From DASYSL01 sp036003365 (GTDB lineage Bacteria > Eisenbacteria > RBG-16-71-46 > DASYSL01), in contig DASYSL010000101.1 of NCBI GenBank assembly GCA_036003365.1, positions 1 through 8,176 on the forward strand: a DNA stretch of 8,176 nt, written 5' to 3'. This document shows, piece by piece, positions 1 through 8,162 of the stretch. Numbering within the stretch: the first letter of the stretch is position 1; every line of letters starts with the position of its first letter. The position numbers and the translations under genes are program-made. The notes beneath the pieces are model-generated. The model made no database searches and had not been told where the DNA came from. It was given only the letters and a program-made list of their open reading frames with translations.

Positions 1-1285
<1,285 letters not shown>

Positions 1286-1287
1286 GG

Positions 1288-2220
1288 CTAGGCGACGCGC
1301 CCCGGCGCCGTGCCGGTGGCGAGGAAATCGCGCAGCGCCGAGGCGGCTTCGATGCCGGCGCGGGTCTGCGCCTCGGGCGTGCTCGCGGCGACGTGCGGCG
1401 TGGCCACCACGTTGGGCAGCTTGAGGAGCGGCCGGTCTCCGGGCGGCTCGGTTTGGAACACGTCGAGGCCGGCGCCCGCGAGGCGCCCTTCGCTGAGTGC
1501 CGTCTCGAGTGCGGTTTCGTCCACGAGCGCGCCGCGCGCGCAGTTCACGAGCACGGCCCCCGGCTTCATGCGGCGCAAGCGCTCGGCCGAGACGAGACCG
1601 CGCGTCTCGGGCACGAGGGGGGCGTGCAGGCTCACGATGTCGCTGGCCGCCAGAAGGTCGTCGAGCGACGCGGCGCGCGCGCCGGGCACGGCCAGGGCGG
1701 CGTCGACCAGCGGATCGTGTCCCACCACGTCGCAGCCGAAGGCGAGCCCGAGCCGCGCCACTTCCTGTCCAATGCGGCCGAAGCCCACCACGCCCAAGGT
1801 CTTGCCGCGCACCTCGCGGCCGCCGAGCTCGTTCTTCTCCCAGCGTCCCGCCGCCATCGACGCGGCGGCGCGCGGCAGGTGGCGGAAGAGCGCCAGGATG
1901 AGCGCCCAGGCGTGCTCGGCCACGCTCACCGCGTTGGCGCCCGGGGCGTTGAACACGGCCACGCTCTTCTCGCGGCAGGCGTCGAGATCGATGTTGTCGA
2001 CGCCGCTCCCGGCACGCGCCACGGCGCGCAAGCCATTGGCCGATGCCAGCACCTCGCGCGTCACCTTCGTGGCGCCGCGCACGAGGAGCGCGTCGGCTCC
2101 GGCGAGGGCTCGGCCCAATTCGTCGCCCGCGAGACCGGAGCGCTCGACCACTTCGTAGCCGGCCTGCGTGAGCACGCGCGCCGCGTCGGGCCCCACACGG
2201 TCGGCGATCCAGATCTTCAC
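1288..2220 (-). CDS. serA: Short-form D-3-phosphoglycerate dehydrogenase (SerA-like), GTG start
   Basis: D-isomer-specific 2-hydroxyacid dehydrogenase, 310 residues, most likely oxidising 3-phosphoglycerate to 3-phosphohydroxypyruvate with NAD, the first step of serine synthesis. Visible: an N-terminal substrate-domain segment with RGATKVT at 48-54 and ARAGSGVDNID at 68-78, which is characteristic of SerA; the Rossmann motif GFGRIG at 146-151; Asp169 at the end of the second beta strand, favouring NAD over NADP; and the catalytic triad Arg229 (in NCARGA), Glu258 (in QTEPP) and His276 (in TPHVAAS). It ends soon after the catalytic domain, with no ASB or ACT regulatory domain, so serine feedback through an ACT domain is not expected. 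The start chosen is the GTG at 2220, which forms a GTGA overlap with the aminotransferase stop; the frame stays open further upstream, but that part only mirrors the neighbouring gene. A hydroxypyruvate or glyoxylate reductase role is the alternative, but the motifs and neighbour favour SerA. Confidence 0.9.
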   Translation of the reverse strand: MKIWIADRVGPDAARVLTQAGYEVVERSGLAGDELGRALAGADALLVRGATKVTREVLASANGLRAVARAGSGVDNIDLDACREKSVAVFNAPGANAVSVAEHAWALILALFRHLPRAAASMAAGRWEKNELGGREVRGKTLGVVGFGRIGQEVARLGLAFGCDVVGHDPLVDAALAVPGARAASLDDLLAASDIVSLHAPLVPETRGLVSAERLRRMKPGAVLVNCARGALVDETALETALSEGRLAGAGLDVFQTEPPGDRPLLKLPNVVATPHVAASTPEAQTRAGIEAASALRDFLATGTAPGRVA

Positions 2221-3359
2221 GTTCGGCTCTCGAGCGCGCGCTGCGCCACCTGGGCGGCGACGCCGCTCCGGCCGGTGGCGCCGAGGGTCATGGCCGCGTC
2301 CTCCAATGCGCGCGACACGGCCACCGCATCTTCGGGCCCGTACGCCAGCCCCATGTGGCCCACGCGCACGATCTTTCCCTTGAGCGAGTCCTGGCCGCCG
2401 GTGAGCACCAGGTGGTGAACCGTGCGCACGTGCTTGACCACGGTCGAGGGATCGACGCCGTCGGGCGGCAGGAGCGCGGTCACCGAATCGGCCGGCGCAC
2501 TGGAGAAGAGCCGGTAGCCCGCGGCACCCGCGCCTTCGCGGATGGCGCGCGCCAGGGCAGCGTGGCGGCGCCACACTTCCTGGATCCCCACTTCCTCGAT
2601 CATGCGCAGCGATTCGTCGAGCGCAAGCACGAGCGAGACGGCGGGCGTGAACGGCGTGTCGCCCTCGGCGGCAGTGGCGGCCGCCTTGGCGAGATCGAAG
2701 TAGAACGCGGGACCGGCGGCGCCGCCGGCGCGCAGGCGCTCGAGTGCCGCCGGGCCCACCCCGAGCACGGCAAGGCCGGGCGGCAGCATGAGCCCCTTCT
2801 GCGAGCCCCCCACCGCGACGTCGACGCCGTCTTCGTCCTGGTGCAGCGCGTGCACGCCGAGGCTCGTCACCACGTCGACCACGACCAGGCTGCCGGCTTC
2901 ACGCGCCGTGCGCGACAAGGCGCGCAGATCGTTCAGGGTTCCGGTCGAGGTCTCGCTGTGGGTGAAGAAGACGACGCCGGGCTTGAGGCGCGCCACCGCC
3001 TCGGCCCAGGCCGCGGGATCGACGGGCCGGCCATACTCGGCGCGCACGACCTCGTGCGGGTGGCCGTAGACGTTCAGGATCTTGATCCAGCGCTCGCCGA
3101 ACTTGCCCGAGCTGCCGACCAGGATCGGCTCGCCTCGGCGCACCAGGGACGCGACCGCCGACTCGAGCCCGCCGGTGCCGCTCGCGGCCAGGATGACAGC
3201 GACGCCCTTGGTGTCGAAGAGACGCGCCAGACGCGCGCTCACGTCCGTGTAGAGCTGGCGGAAGCTCTCGCTGCGGTGATGCGGCGGGCGCCGGGCCAGC
3301 GCTTCGAGCACCCGGGAGGGAATCTCCACCGGGCCGGGAGTGAACAGCTTGTCGCTCAC
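2217..3359 (-). CDS. Class V PLP aminotransferase, likely phosphoserine aminotransferase-like
   Basis: A 380-residue fold type I aminotransferase of the alanine-glyoxylate / serine-pyruvate / 'soluble hydrogenase 42 kDa subunit' group. Visible: an N-terminal FTPGPVEIP at 6-14; a cofactor-phosphate loop ASGTGGLES at 59-67; HSETSTG at 134-140; the PLP-pyridine Asp162 in VVDVVTSLG; the Schiff-base lysine Lys188 in GGSQKGLMLPPG; and Arg332 in VRVGHMG, the usual substrate carboxylate binder. Family members encoded beside serA are thought to convert phosphohydroxypyruvate to phosphoserine in place of canonical SerC; the 4-bp overlap with the downstream serA supports that here by inference. A glyoxylate aminotransferase working with a hydroxypyruvate reductase is the main alternative. 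The GTG at 3359 is preceded by GGAAGGA five bases upstream, which fixes the start and makes this the first gene of the cluster. Confidence 0.88.
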   Translation of the reverse strand: MSDKLFTPGPVEIPSRVLEALARRPPHHRSESFRQLYTDVSARLARLFDTKGVAVILAASGTGGLESAVASLVRRGEPILVGSSGKFGERWIKILNVYGHPHEVVRAEYGRPVDPAAWAEAVARLKPGVVFFTHSETSTGTLNDLRALSRTAREAGSLVVVDVVTSLGVHALHQDEDGVDVAVGGSQKGLMLPPGLAVLGVGPAALERLRAGGAAGPAFYFDLAKAAATAAEGDTPFTPAVSLVLALDESLRMIEEVGIQEVWRRHAALARAIREGAGAAGYRLFSSAPADSVTALLPPDGVDPSTVVKHVRTVHHLVLTGGQDSLKGKIVRVGHMGLAYGPEDAVAVSRALEDAAMTLGATGRSGVAAQVAQRALESRT

Positions 3360-3364
3360 GGGGA

Positions 3365-3371
3365 TCCTTCC
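3365..3371 (-). promoter_or_regulatory. Ribosome binding site of the aminotransferase gene
   Basis: On the minus strand GGAAGGA lies 5 bases upstream of the GTG at 3359. It is a near-ideal Shine-Dalgarno sequence and supports the GTG start over any later ATG. Confidence 0.75.
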
Positions 3372-3413
3372 CGACTGAAGGGGTGACGTCGTCGAAAACG
3401 AGGGGAACGCCGC

Positions 3414-3422
3414 ATGCTAGCA
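3414..3422 (-). promoter_or_regulatory. Possible extended -10 promoter element for the aminotransferase-serA-purA cluster
   Basis: The minus strand reads TGCTAGCAT, a TGn plus TAGCAT arrangement resembling an extended -10 box (four of six matches to TATAAT). It sits in the 100-bp spacer about 55 bases before the GTG start. No good -35 box is seen at 16-18 bases. Eight of the nine bases form a perfect palindrome (3415-3422), so it could instead be a protein-binding site or chance. The rest of the spacer (3360-3459) holds only a weak 5-bp hairpin (3433-3437 with 3444-3448, 6-base loop, no T-run) just after the DUF2087 stop, too weak to call a terminator. Confidence 0.3.
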
Positions 3423-3459
3423 GAGCGTTCGCCCGAGGAATAGCTCGGCTTGGCGGCCT

Positions 3460-3846
3460 TCAGCGACGGGCGCGCAGGCGCTCTTCGAGGCGCTCCTCGA
3501 GATCCGCCGGCGGCTCCTCGAAGCACACGTTGCGCTCGTGCGCGCGCGAGGCGCGGTACTCGCGCCCGTACTCGTCGCGCTCGAGGAAGCCTTCGTCCAC
3601 GAGCTCGCGCCGGAGCGTGACCGCGTCGGTGGCGAAGTCGCGCCCGGCGTCGAGCAGCCAGTCCTGGATGCGCGCCGTCACCTCGCGCTCGCTGAGCGGG
3701 CCCTCGGCGACGAGGCGCGTCTGCAAGGCGCGGTACAGGATCCAGCGGTCGCGACGCTTGCGCGGCAGCTCGCGTCCGGCGCCGCCGCGCACGCACAGCG
3801 AGATCAAGCGCTCGGCGAAAGCGGCGGCGGGGATGGTCTCGATCAT
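3460..3846 (-). CDS. Small stand-alone DUF2087-like protein
   Basis: A 128-residue protein resembling the DUF2087 family, a small domain often found alone or attached to helix-turn-helix regulators; its biochemical function is not established. The matching region runs from about residue 26 to 99: a basic LPRKRRDRW segment (27-35), then LSEREVTARI (51-60), then TLRRELVDEGFLERDEYGREYR (starting at residue 77), the most recognisable family block. Compared with the usual spacing, the stretch between the SEREV helix and TLRREL looks longer by several residues (around LLDAGRDFATDA). The C-terminal 20 residues are charged and Glu/Arg-rich (ERLEERLRARR), probably a helix. No signal peptide or membrane segment is seen, so it is probably cytoplasmic. 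The ATG at 3846 overlaps the glycosyltransferase stop as ATGA, so the two are co-translated. A winged-helix-like nucleic-acid-binding role is possible but unproven. Confidence 0.78.
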   Translation of the reverse strand: MIETIPAAAFAERLISLCVRGGAGRELPRKRRDRWILYRALQTRLVAEGPLSEREVTARIQDWLLDAGRDFATDAVTLRRELVDEGFLERDEYGREYRASRAHERNVCFEEPPADLEERLEERLRARR

Positions 3847-5939
3847 GGCGTGGTCCTCGAAAGGGTGGCGATGCGCGCGCGCGTGGCGGCCGCCCCGGAC
3901 GCATCCCCGAGCGCGATCTGCGTCTTCTCCAGGAGCCCCAGGATCTGGAGATCCGTGGGCGAAAGCGCGAGCGACTGCTCGAAATGCTTGCGCGCCTCGG
4001 CCACGTGGCCTTGGGCGAAGTCGATACTGCCCAGCTCGCTTTCCTTCCAGGCTTCCTGCGCACCCCCCTGCCGGGCCACGAGGGTCGCGCGCCGCGCCTC
4101 GTCGTAACGTCCGAGCATACTGTAGGCGCGGGCTTCCAGCATCTGCGAGCGCACCATGCTGGGCTGCAGGGCGAGTGCCGTGTCGAGCTGTGCCAGCGCC
4201 TCCTGGGCGCGGCCCATGTCGAGCAGCTCCTTGCCGATGTCGTAGTGCGCCGCCGAATCGCGGGCGTGGTGCTCACCGAAGCGTCTCATGTAGGTGACGA
4301 TGGCGGAATCGAGCTGGGCCGAATCGGGAGGCGCGGCGTCCATTTGATAGAGCGCGTAGTAGTTGGAGCCATCGATCAGCCGGCGATCGATCTGATGAAA
4401 GCCGGGCAGCTGCACGTCGGGATCCATGAGCACCAGGATGTCGGGCCGCAAGGAGGCTTCCATGCCGCTGAAGAGCACGTAGTTCGCCTTGCCGCGATAC
4501 GCCTCCTTGATCAAGTCGCGCAGGCTGCCCTCGGCCGGGAAGCGGAGCTGGCGCATGCCGGCGTAGAACGGCACGTGCGGCTTGCGCGTCATCACGATGC
4601 CGTTGGGCGGGCCGAGCTGGCGGAGCACATCGCCCGCCAGGCGCACGTCCCTGGGCTCGCGCGAGAGCTCGAGACGCACGTCGTGCTGCACGCGCCAGCC
4701 CGAGAGAAGGAACAGCGCGCACGCCAGACTTCCGGCGAGCGCCGGGCGCCGATAGAAGGGCAAGCGCGCGAGCCACGCCGAGACGCGATTGCCCGGCTCC
4801 GGCTTGGCCGGGAAGAGCAGTGTTGCGACCCCTGCCAGATAGAACGGCAGGAGATAGAGGAAGAAGCGCACGTTGTAGAACACGAAGCCGAGCGCCAGAT
4901 ACATGAGCGCGAAGTGGAGAGCGAGCGCCCGCCACCCGCGCTTGGCACCCCACACGAGGAGCACGCCGGCCAAGGCCGGAATGCCGAGCCACAGGGGCAG
5001 GAGATCCTTGGCATCGTGCAGCCAGTGCGTGCCGAGCAGCCGGCCGATGCCGCGCGCGAAGGCGACGGGGTCGTAGCGCACCACTTCGGCCATGGAATGG
5101 AACTGCCGGCCCACCGTGGCCGTGAATTGGTCCCACTGGGTTTGCGACCCGTAGACCGCGATGGCCACGTTCAGGTAATTGCGGTTGAAGAACGGGTTGC
5201 CGGTCATGACCGCGTTGGCCACGAGCCAGGACACGATGGGGATCGCCGCTCCGCCGAGATACGCCGCCAGCTCGCGGGGCCGGCGCCGCCAGCCGATCAC
5301 GCTCGCCGAGGCGAGAATCACGGCGAGCGCGTTGTAGCGCGTCACGTAGGCGAAGCCCGCGGCACAGCCGCCGAGTACCAGCGTCGCCCACGAGCCGCCG
5401 GTCAGTGCCACGAACGTGCCGGCCAGGAGCAACGCCAGGCTCGGCATGTCGGTGCCGGCATTCATCGTGTAGACCCAGAACGACGGATTGGTGACCAGCC
5501 CGGCCAGCACCACGAGGCCCATCGCCTTGCCGCCGTAGCGGCGGAAGATGGCGTAGGCGAGCCACAGCGAAGCTCCGGCCGAGAGAAGGTTCAGGATTTT
5601 CCCGGCCAGGAAGAGATCGCCGCCCGCGGGGAGCGAGAACAAGGCGAGGAGCAGCGGATAGCCGAAGCCGTGGAACTGATAGAGCGACGCGTCGAGCTTG
5701 CCCGCGAGGAGCGAGCGGGCCGCGGGCGCAAAATCGGTGAGAAGATCGGTCTCCACGCCGTATCCCGGCGTGCGGTGTGCAAACAGAGTCACCACGGCCG
5801 CCACGCACACGTACAGATAGATCAGGGCCGGCGCGGCCAAGTCCGCCGCGCGCAGGCTCTTTTTCGAGGCTTTGGCCGGCCGGGGAGTGGCGCGCCGCGT
5901 CCGCCGGGACGGGCGGGCCGCGCTCTTGGCTTGCGTCAT
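3843..5939 (-). CDS. GT39/PMT-like membrane glycosyltransferase with C-terminal TPR repeats
   Basis: A 698-residue integral membrane protein. Residues 1-31 are Lys/Arg/Ala/Pro-rich and probably cytoplasmic. The first membrane helix (about 34-54) is followed by a loop with acidic residues (GVETD, 61-65) and FHGFGYPLLLAL (89-100), the layout of GT-C polyprenyl-phosphate-sugar transferases such as PMT and ArnT. Further hydrophobic segments lie at about 108-130, 139-157, 165-200, 203-216, 226-247, 316-330, 338-355, 358-376 and 399-415. A soluble stretch (416-535) contains RKPHVPFYAG (452-461). From about 563 to 690 are TPR-like repeats, e.g. YDIGKELLDMG-AQEALAQLDTALALQPS and a copy ending ARKHFEQSLALSPTD. 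It probably moves a lipid-linked sugar to a protein, lipid or polysaccharide acceptor on the outer face of the membrane; donor and acceptor cannot be read. The ATG at 5939 lacks a strong Shine-Dalgarno. It is the first gene of a two-gene unit. Confidence 0.85.
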   Translation of the reverse strand: MTQAKSAARPSRRTRRATPRPAKASKKSLRAADLAAPALIYLYVCVAAVVTLFAHRTPGYGVETDLLTDFAPAARSLLAGKLDASLYQFHGFGYPLLLALFSLPAGGDLFLAGKILNLLSAGASLWLAYAIFRRYGGKAMGLVVLAGLVTNPSFWVYTMNAGTDMPSLALLLAGTFVALTGGSWATLVLGGCAAGFAYVTRYNALAVILASASVIGWRRRPRELAAYLGGAAIPIVSWLVANAVMTGNPFFNRNYLNVAIAVYGSQTQWDQFTATVGRQFHSMAEVVRYDPVAFARGIGRLLGTHWLHDAKDLLPLWLGIPALAGVLLVWGAKRGWRALALHFALMYLALGFVFYNVRFFLYLLPFYLAGVATLLFPAKPEPGNRVSAWLARLPFYRRPALAGSLACALFLLSGWRVQHDVRLELSREPRDVRLAGDVLRQLGPPNGIVMTRKPHVPFYAGMRQLRFPAEGSLRDLIKEAYRGKANYVLFSGMEASLRPDILVLMDPDVQLPGFHQIDRRLIDGSNYYALYQMDAAPPDSAQLDSAIVTYMRRFGEHHARDSAAHYDIGKELLDMGRAQEALAQLDTALALQPSMVRSQMLEARAYSMLGRYDEARRATLVARQGGAQEAWKESELGSIDFAQGHVAEARKHFEQSLALSPTDLQILGLLEKTQIALGDASGAAATRARIATLSRTTP

Positions 5940-5972
5940 GGGTGGCGGGTCTTGGGGCCCGCGAAGGGGCGA

Positions 5973-6000
5973 AAGACCGGTGCGCGCGGTCGCCGGTCTT
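5973..6000. repeat. Inverted repeat in the divergent intergenic region
   Basis: AAGACCGG (5973-5980) is perfectly complementary to CCGGTCTT (5993-6000), separated by 12 bases. A flanking CG/CG pair continues the stem on the outside after a single bulged A. There is no T-run on either side. It lies 34 bases upstream of the glycosyltransferase ATG and 92 bases upstream of the peptidase ATG, so it may be an operator shared by divergent promoters or a 5'-UTR hairpin of the glycosyltransferase transcript. Function is inferred only from position. Confidence 0.55.
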
Positions 6001-6010
6001 CGAGAAATGC

Positions 6011-6041
6011 ATTATGGTGGAAGGCGTGGTGCGCCGCGCAA
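6011..6041 (-). promoter_or_regulatory. Possible promoter for the glycosyltransferase-DUF2087 unit
   Basis: On the minus strand CATAAT (6011-6016) matches five of six bases of TATAAT. A weak TTGCGC (6036-6041) lies 19 bases upstream as a possible -35. Transcription would begin near 6004, placing the inverted repeat at 5973-6000 immediately downstream. On the plus strand the same A/T-rich patch reads CATTAT (6010-6015) and could serve the peptidase gene, but no -35 is visible there. This is the only A/T-rich spot in the spacer; strength and strand are uncertain. Confidence 0.3.
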
Positions 6042-6074
6042 CCCCGCCCCCGAACGAGCCGCGAACTTACCATC

Positions 6075-6080
6075 AAGGAG
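6075..6080 (+). promoter_or_regulatory. Ribosome binding site of the M3 peptidase gene
   Basis: AAGGAG lies 11 bases before the ATG at 6092. Spacing is slightly long, but it is the best Shine-Dalgarno in the area and selects this ATG over in-frame upstream codons, whose translation would place extra polar sequence before a clear signal peptide. Confidence 0.65.
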
Positions 6081-6091
6081 AAGACCTGACC

Positions 6092-8131
6092 ATGCGCCGG
6101 ATGCCCTCTCCCGCGACTTTCCAGACGGTGCGCGCCGCCGCGTTCGTGCTGGCCGCCGCGCTCTGTCTCCTGGCGCCCGCCGCACCCGCCGCGCGCGCCG
6201 ACGATCAACCGCTCACTCGGGACGGCATCGCGGCCTCGACCAAGACTCATCTCGACCGCGCGCAAGCGATCCTCGACGAGATGCTCGCGGTGAAGGGTCA
6301 GCGCACCTCCGCCAACACGCTCGAGAAGATGAACGATCTCTCGATCGAGCTGAACGGGGCCGCGGACTGGGCCGGCCTCATGGAGAACGTGCATCCCGAC
6401 TCGAGCGTGCGGGCGGCGGCCGAGAAGGCGACGCAGGACATCCAGGCTTTCGAAACCAAGCTGAGCCTGAACCATGACGCCTACGTGGCCCTGCAGGCGG
6501 TCGATGTGACCAAGGCCGATCCCATCACGCAGCGCCACTGGCGCTTGCTGCTGCGCGACTACCGGCGCTCGGGCGTGGACAAGGACGAGGCCACGCGCAA
6601 GAAGATTCAGGACCTGAACGAGGAGCTGGTGAAGATCGGCCAGGACTTCGATCGCAACATCCGCGATGGCGAGCGCTACGTCTACGTCGACAAGACCGAT
6701 CTCGATGGCCTGGCGCCCGACTACGTGCAGGCGCACCAGCCCGACTCGACGGGCAAGATCAAGATCACGACCGACTATCCCGACTTCATCCCCTTCATCA
6801 CGTATTCGAAGAGCGGCGAGGCGCGCCGGCGCTTGTACGTGGAGTTCATGAATCGCGCCTATCCGCAGAACAAGGCCGTGCTCGAAAAGCTGATCGCCAA
6901 GCGCAACGAGCTGGCCACCACGCTGGGCTACAAGAGCTGGGCCGAGTACATCACCGAGGACAAGATGTCGCGCTCGCCCAAGCGCGTCGAGGAGTTCATC
7001 GAGCAGCTCGACGAGGCCACCAAGCGCCGCGCCGACCAGGACTACGCCATGCTTCTGGCGCGCAAGAAGCGCGACGATCCCAAGGCCACCTCGGTGGCGG
7101 ATTGGGAGCGCCGCTACTACGCCGAGCTGGTGAAGAACGAGAAGTACGATTTCGACGCCCAGACGCTGCGCCCCTACTTCAACTTCCCCAATGTCGAGAA
7201 GGGCATCCTCGACATGACCTCGAAGATGTTCGGGGTCACCTACAAGAAGGTCGACGGCGTGGCGGTGTGGATGCCCGAGGTCGAAACCTACGACGTCTAC
7301 GACGGCACCAAGCTGATCGGCCGCTTCTTCCTCGACATGCACCCGCGCGACGGCAAGTACACGCACGCCGCCGCCTTCCCCATTCAGACCGGGGTCGAGG
7401 GGCGCGTGCTGCCCGAGGCCTGCCTGGTGTGCAACCTGCCGCGCCCCGACAGCAAGGGCGTGGGGCTCATGGAGCAGGACGACGTCGAGACCTTCCTGCA
7501 CGAGTTCGGCCATCTGCTGCACGGCCTCTTCGCCGGCCACCAGCACTGGGCCGATCGCTCGGGGATCTCCACCGAGTGGGACTTCGTCGAAGCGCCGTCG
7601 CAGATGCTCGAGGAGTGGGTGAAGGATCCGGGCGCCTTGCAGACCTTCGCGCATCACTATCAGACGGGCGAGCCCATTCCGGCCGCGTTGATCGCCAAGC
7701 TGCGCGCCGCGAACGAGTTCGGCAACGGCCTCTACGTGCGCCAGCAAAATTTTTACTCGGCCATCTCGCTGCACTACTACGACCGCGATCCCAAGAACGT
7801 GGATCTCGACAAGCAGCTCCAGGACAACGAGGCCAAGTACTCGCCGTGGCAGTACGTGCCGGACACGCACATGTATGCGAGCTTCGACCACCTCGAGGGC
7901 TACTCGGCCATCTATTACACCTACATGTGGTCGCTGGTGATCGCCAAGGACATGTTCAGCAAGTTCGACCAGAAGAACTTGCTCGACCCCAAGATCGCCA
8001 CCGAGTATCGCCACAAGGTGCTGGAGCCGGGCGGGACGCAGGACGCGGCCGACCTGGTGAAGAACTTCCTCGGGCGCCCGTACAACTTCAAGGCGTTCGA
8101 GGCCTGGCTGAACCGGGGAGCCGGAACGTAG
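6092..8131 (+). CDS. Exported M3-family zinc oligopeptidase (thimet oligopeptidase/Dcp-like)
   Basis: A 679-residue metallopeptidase that should cleave short peptides. A Sec signal peptide is evident at 1-36: basic start, hydrophobic core VLAAALCLLAPAAPA, and probable cleavage after ARA. The cysteine at 25 lacks a lipobox, so a soluble periplasmic or secreted protein is more likely than a lipoprotein. The zinc site is HEFGH at 470-474 with catalytic Glu471; the third ligand is Glu500 in WDFVEAPSQMLEEW, at the spacing typical of M3. The substrate-binding block HLEGYSAIYYTYMWS (600-614) has the His and Tyr residues that line the cleft in thimet oligopeptidase and Dcp. The helical N-terminal half (about 45-330) forms the lid that limits substrates to peptides. 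Length is normal and the frame intact. The gene is monocistronic within the window and divergent from the glycosyltransferase. Endo- versus dipeptidyl-carboxypeptidase mode cannot be decided from sequence alone. Confidence 0.93.
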   Translation: MRRMPSPATFQTVRAAAFVLAAALCLLAPAAPAARADDQPLTRDGIAASTKTHLDRAQAILDEMLAVKGQRTSANTLEKMNDLSIELNGAADWAGLMENVHPDSSVRAAAEKATQDIQAFETKLSLNHDAYVALQAVDVTKADPITQRHWRLLLRDYRRSGVDKDEATRKKIQDLNEELVKIGQDFDRNIRDGERYVYVDKTDLDGLAPDYVQAHQPDSTGKIKITTDYPDFIPFITYSKSGEARRRLYVEFMNRAYPQNKAVLEKLIAKRNELATTLGYKSWAEYITEDKMSRSPKRVEEFIEQLDEATKRRADQDYAMLLARKKRDDPKATSVADWERRYYAELVKNEKYDFDAQTLRPYFNFPNVEKGILDMTSKMFGVTYKKVDGVAVWMPEVETYDVYDGTKLIGRFFLDMHPRDGKYTHAAAFPIQTGVEGRVLPEACLVCNLPRPDSKGVGLMEQDDVETFLHEFGHLLHGLFAGHQHWADRSGISTEWDFVEAPSQMLEEWVKDPGALQTFAHHYQTGEPIPAALIAKLRAANEFGNGLYVRQQNFYSAISLHYYDRDPKNVDLDKQLQDNEAKYSPWQYVPDTHMYASFDHLEGYSAIYYTYMWSLVIAKDMFSKFDQKNLLDPKIATEYRHKVLEPGGTQDAADLVKNFLGRPYNFKAFEAWLNRGAGT

Positions 8132-8140
8132 TCGCGCCGG

Positions 8141-8162
8141 GGAGCGGAGGCCGCGCCGCTCC
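8141..8162 (+). terminator. GC hairpin just downstream of the M3 peptidase gene
   Basis: GGAGCGG (8141-8147) pairs perfectly with CCGCTCC (8156-8162) around an 8-base loop, starting 9 bases after the stop codon. There is no following T-run, so it is not a standard intrinsic terminator and may only slow polymerase or protect the 3' end. An ATG follows directly at 8163, so the region could instead be the leader of another gene. Confidence 0.3.

Noticed and set aside
2221..2574. Upstream in-frame extension of the serA frame to an ATG at 2574.
   Set aside because: This part lies entirely within the aminotransferase gene, is Arg/Gly/Ala-rich and matches nothing; the SerA fold starts at the GTG at 2220.
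3984..6089. A long plus-strand open frame of about 700 codons opposite the glycosyltransferase gene.
   Set aside because: It mirrors the real minus-strand gene; GC-rich codon use makes antisense stop codons rare. Its translation is Arg/His/Glu/Ala-rich with no recognisable domain, whereas the minus strand gives a clear membrane protein with TPRs.
5777..6091. Upstream in-frame extension of the M3 peptidase to 5777.
   Set aside because: It overlaps the divergent glycosyltransferase start and would put about 105 polar residues before a well-formed signal peptide; the ATG at 6092 has a Shine-Dalgarno.
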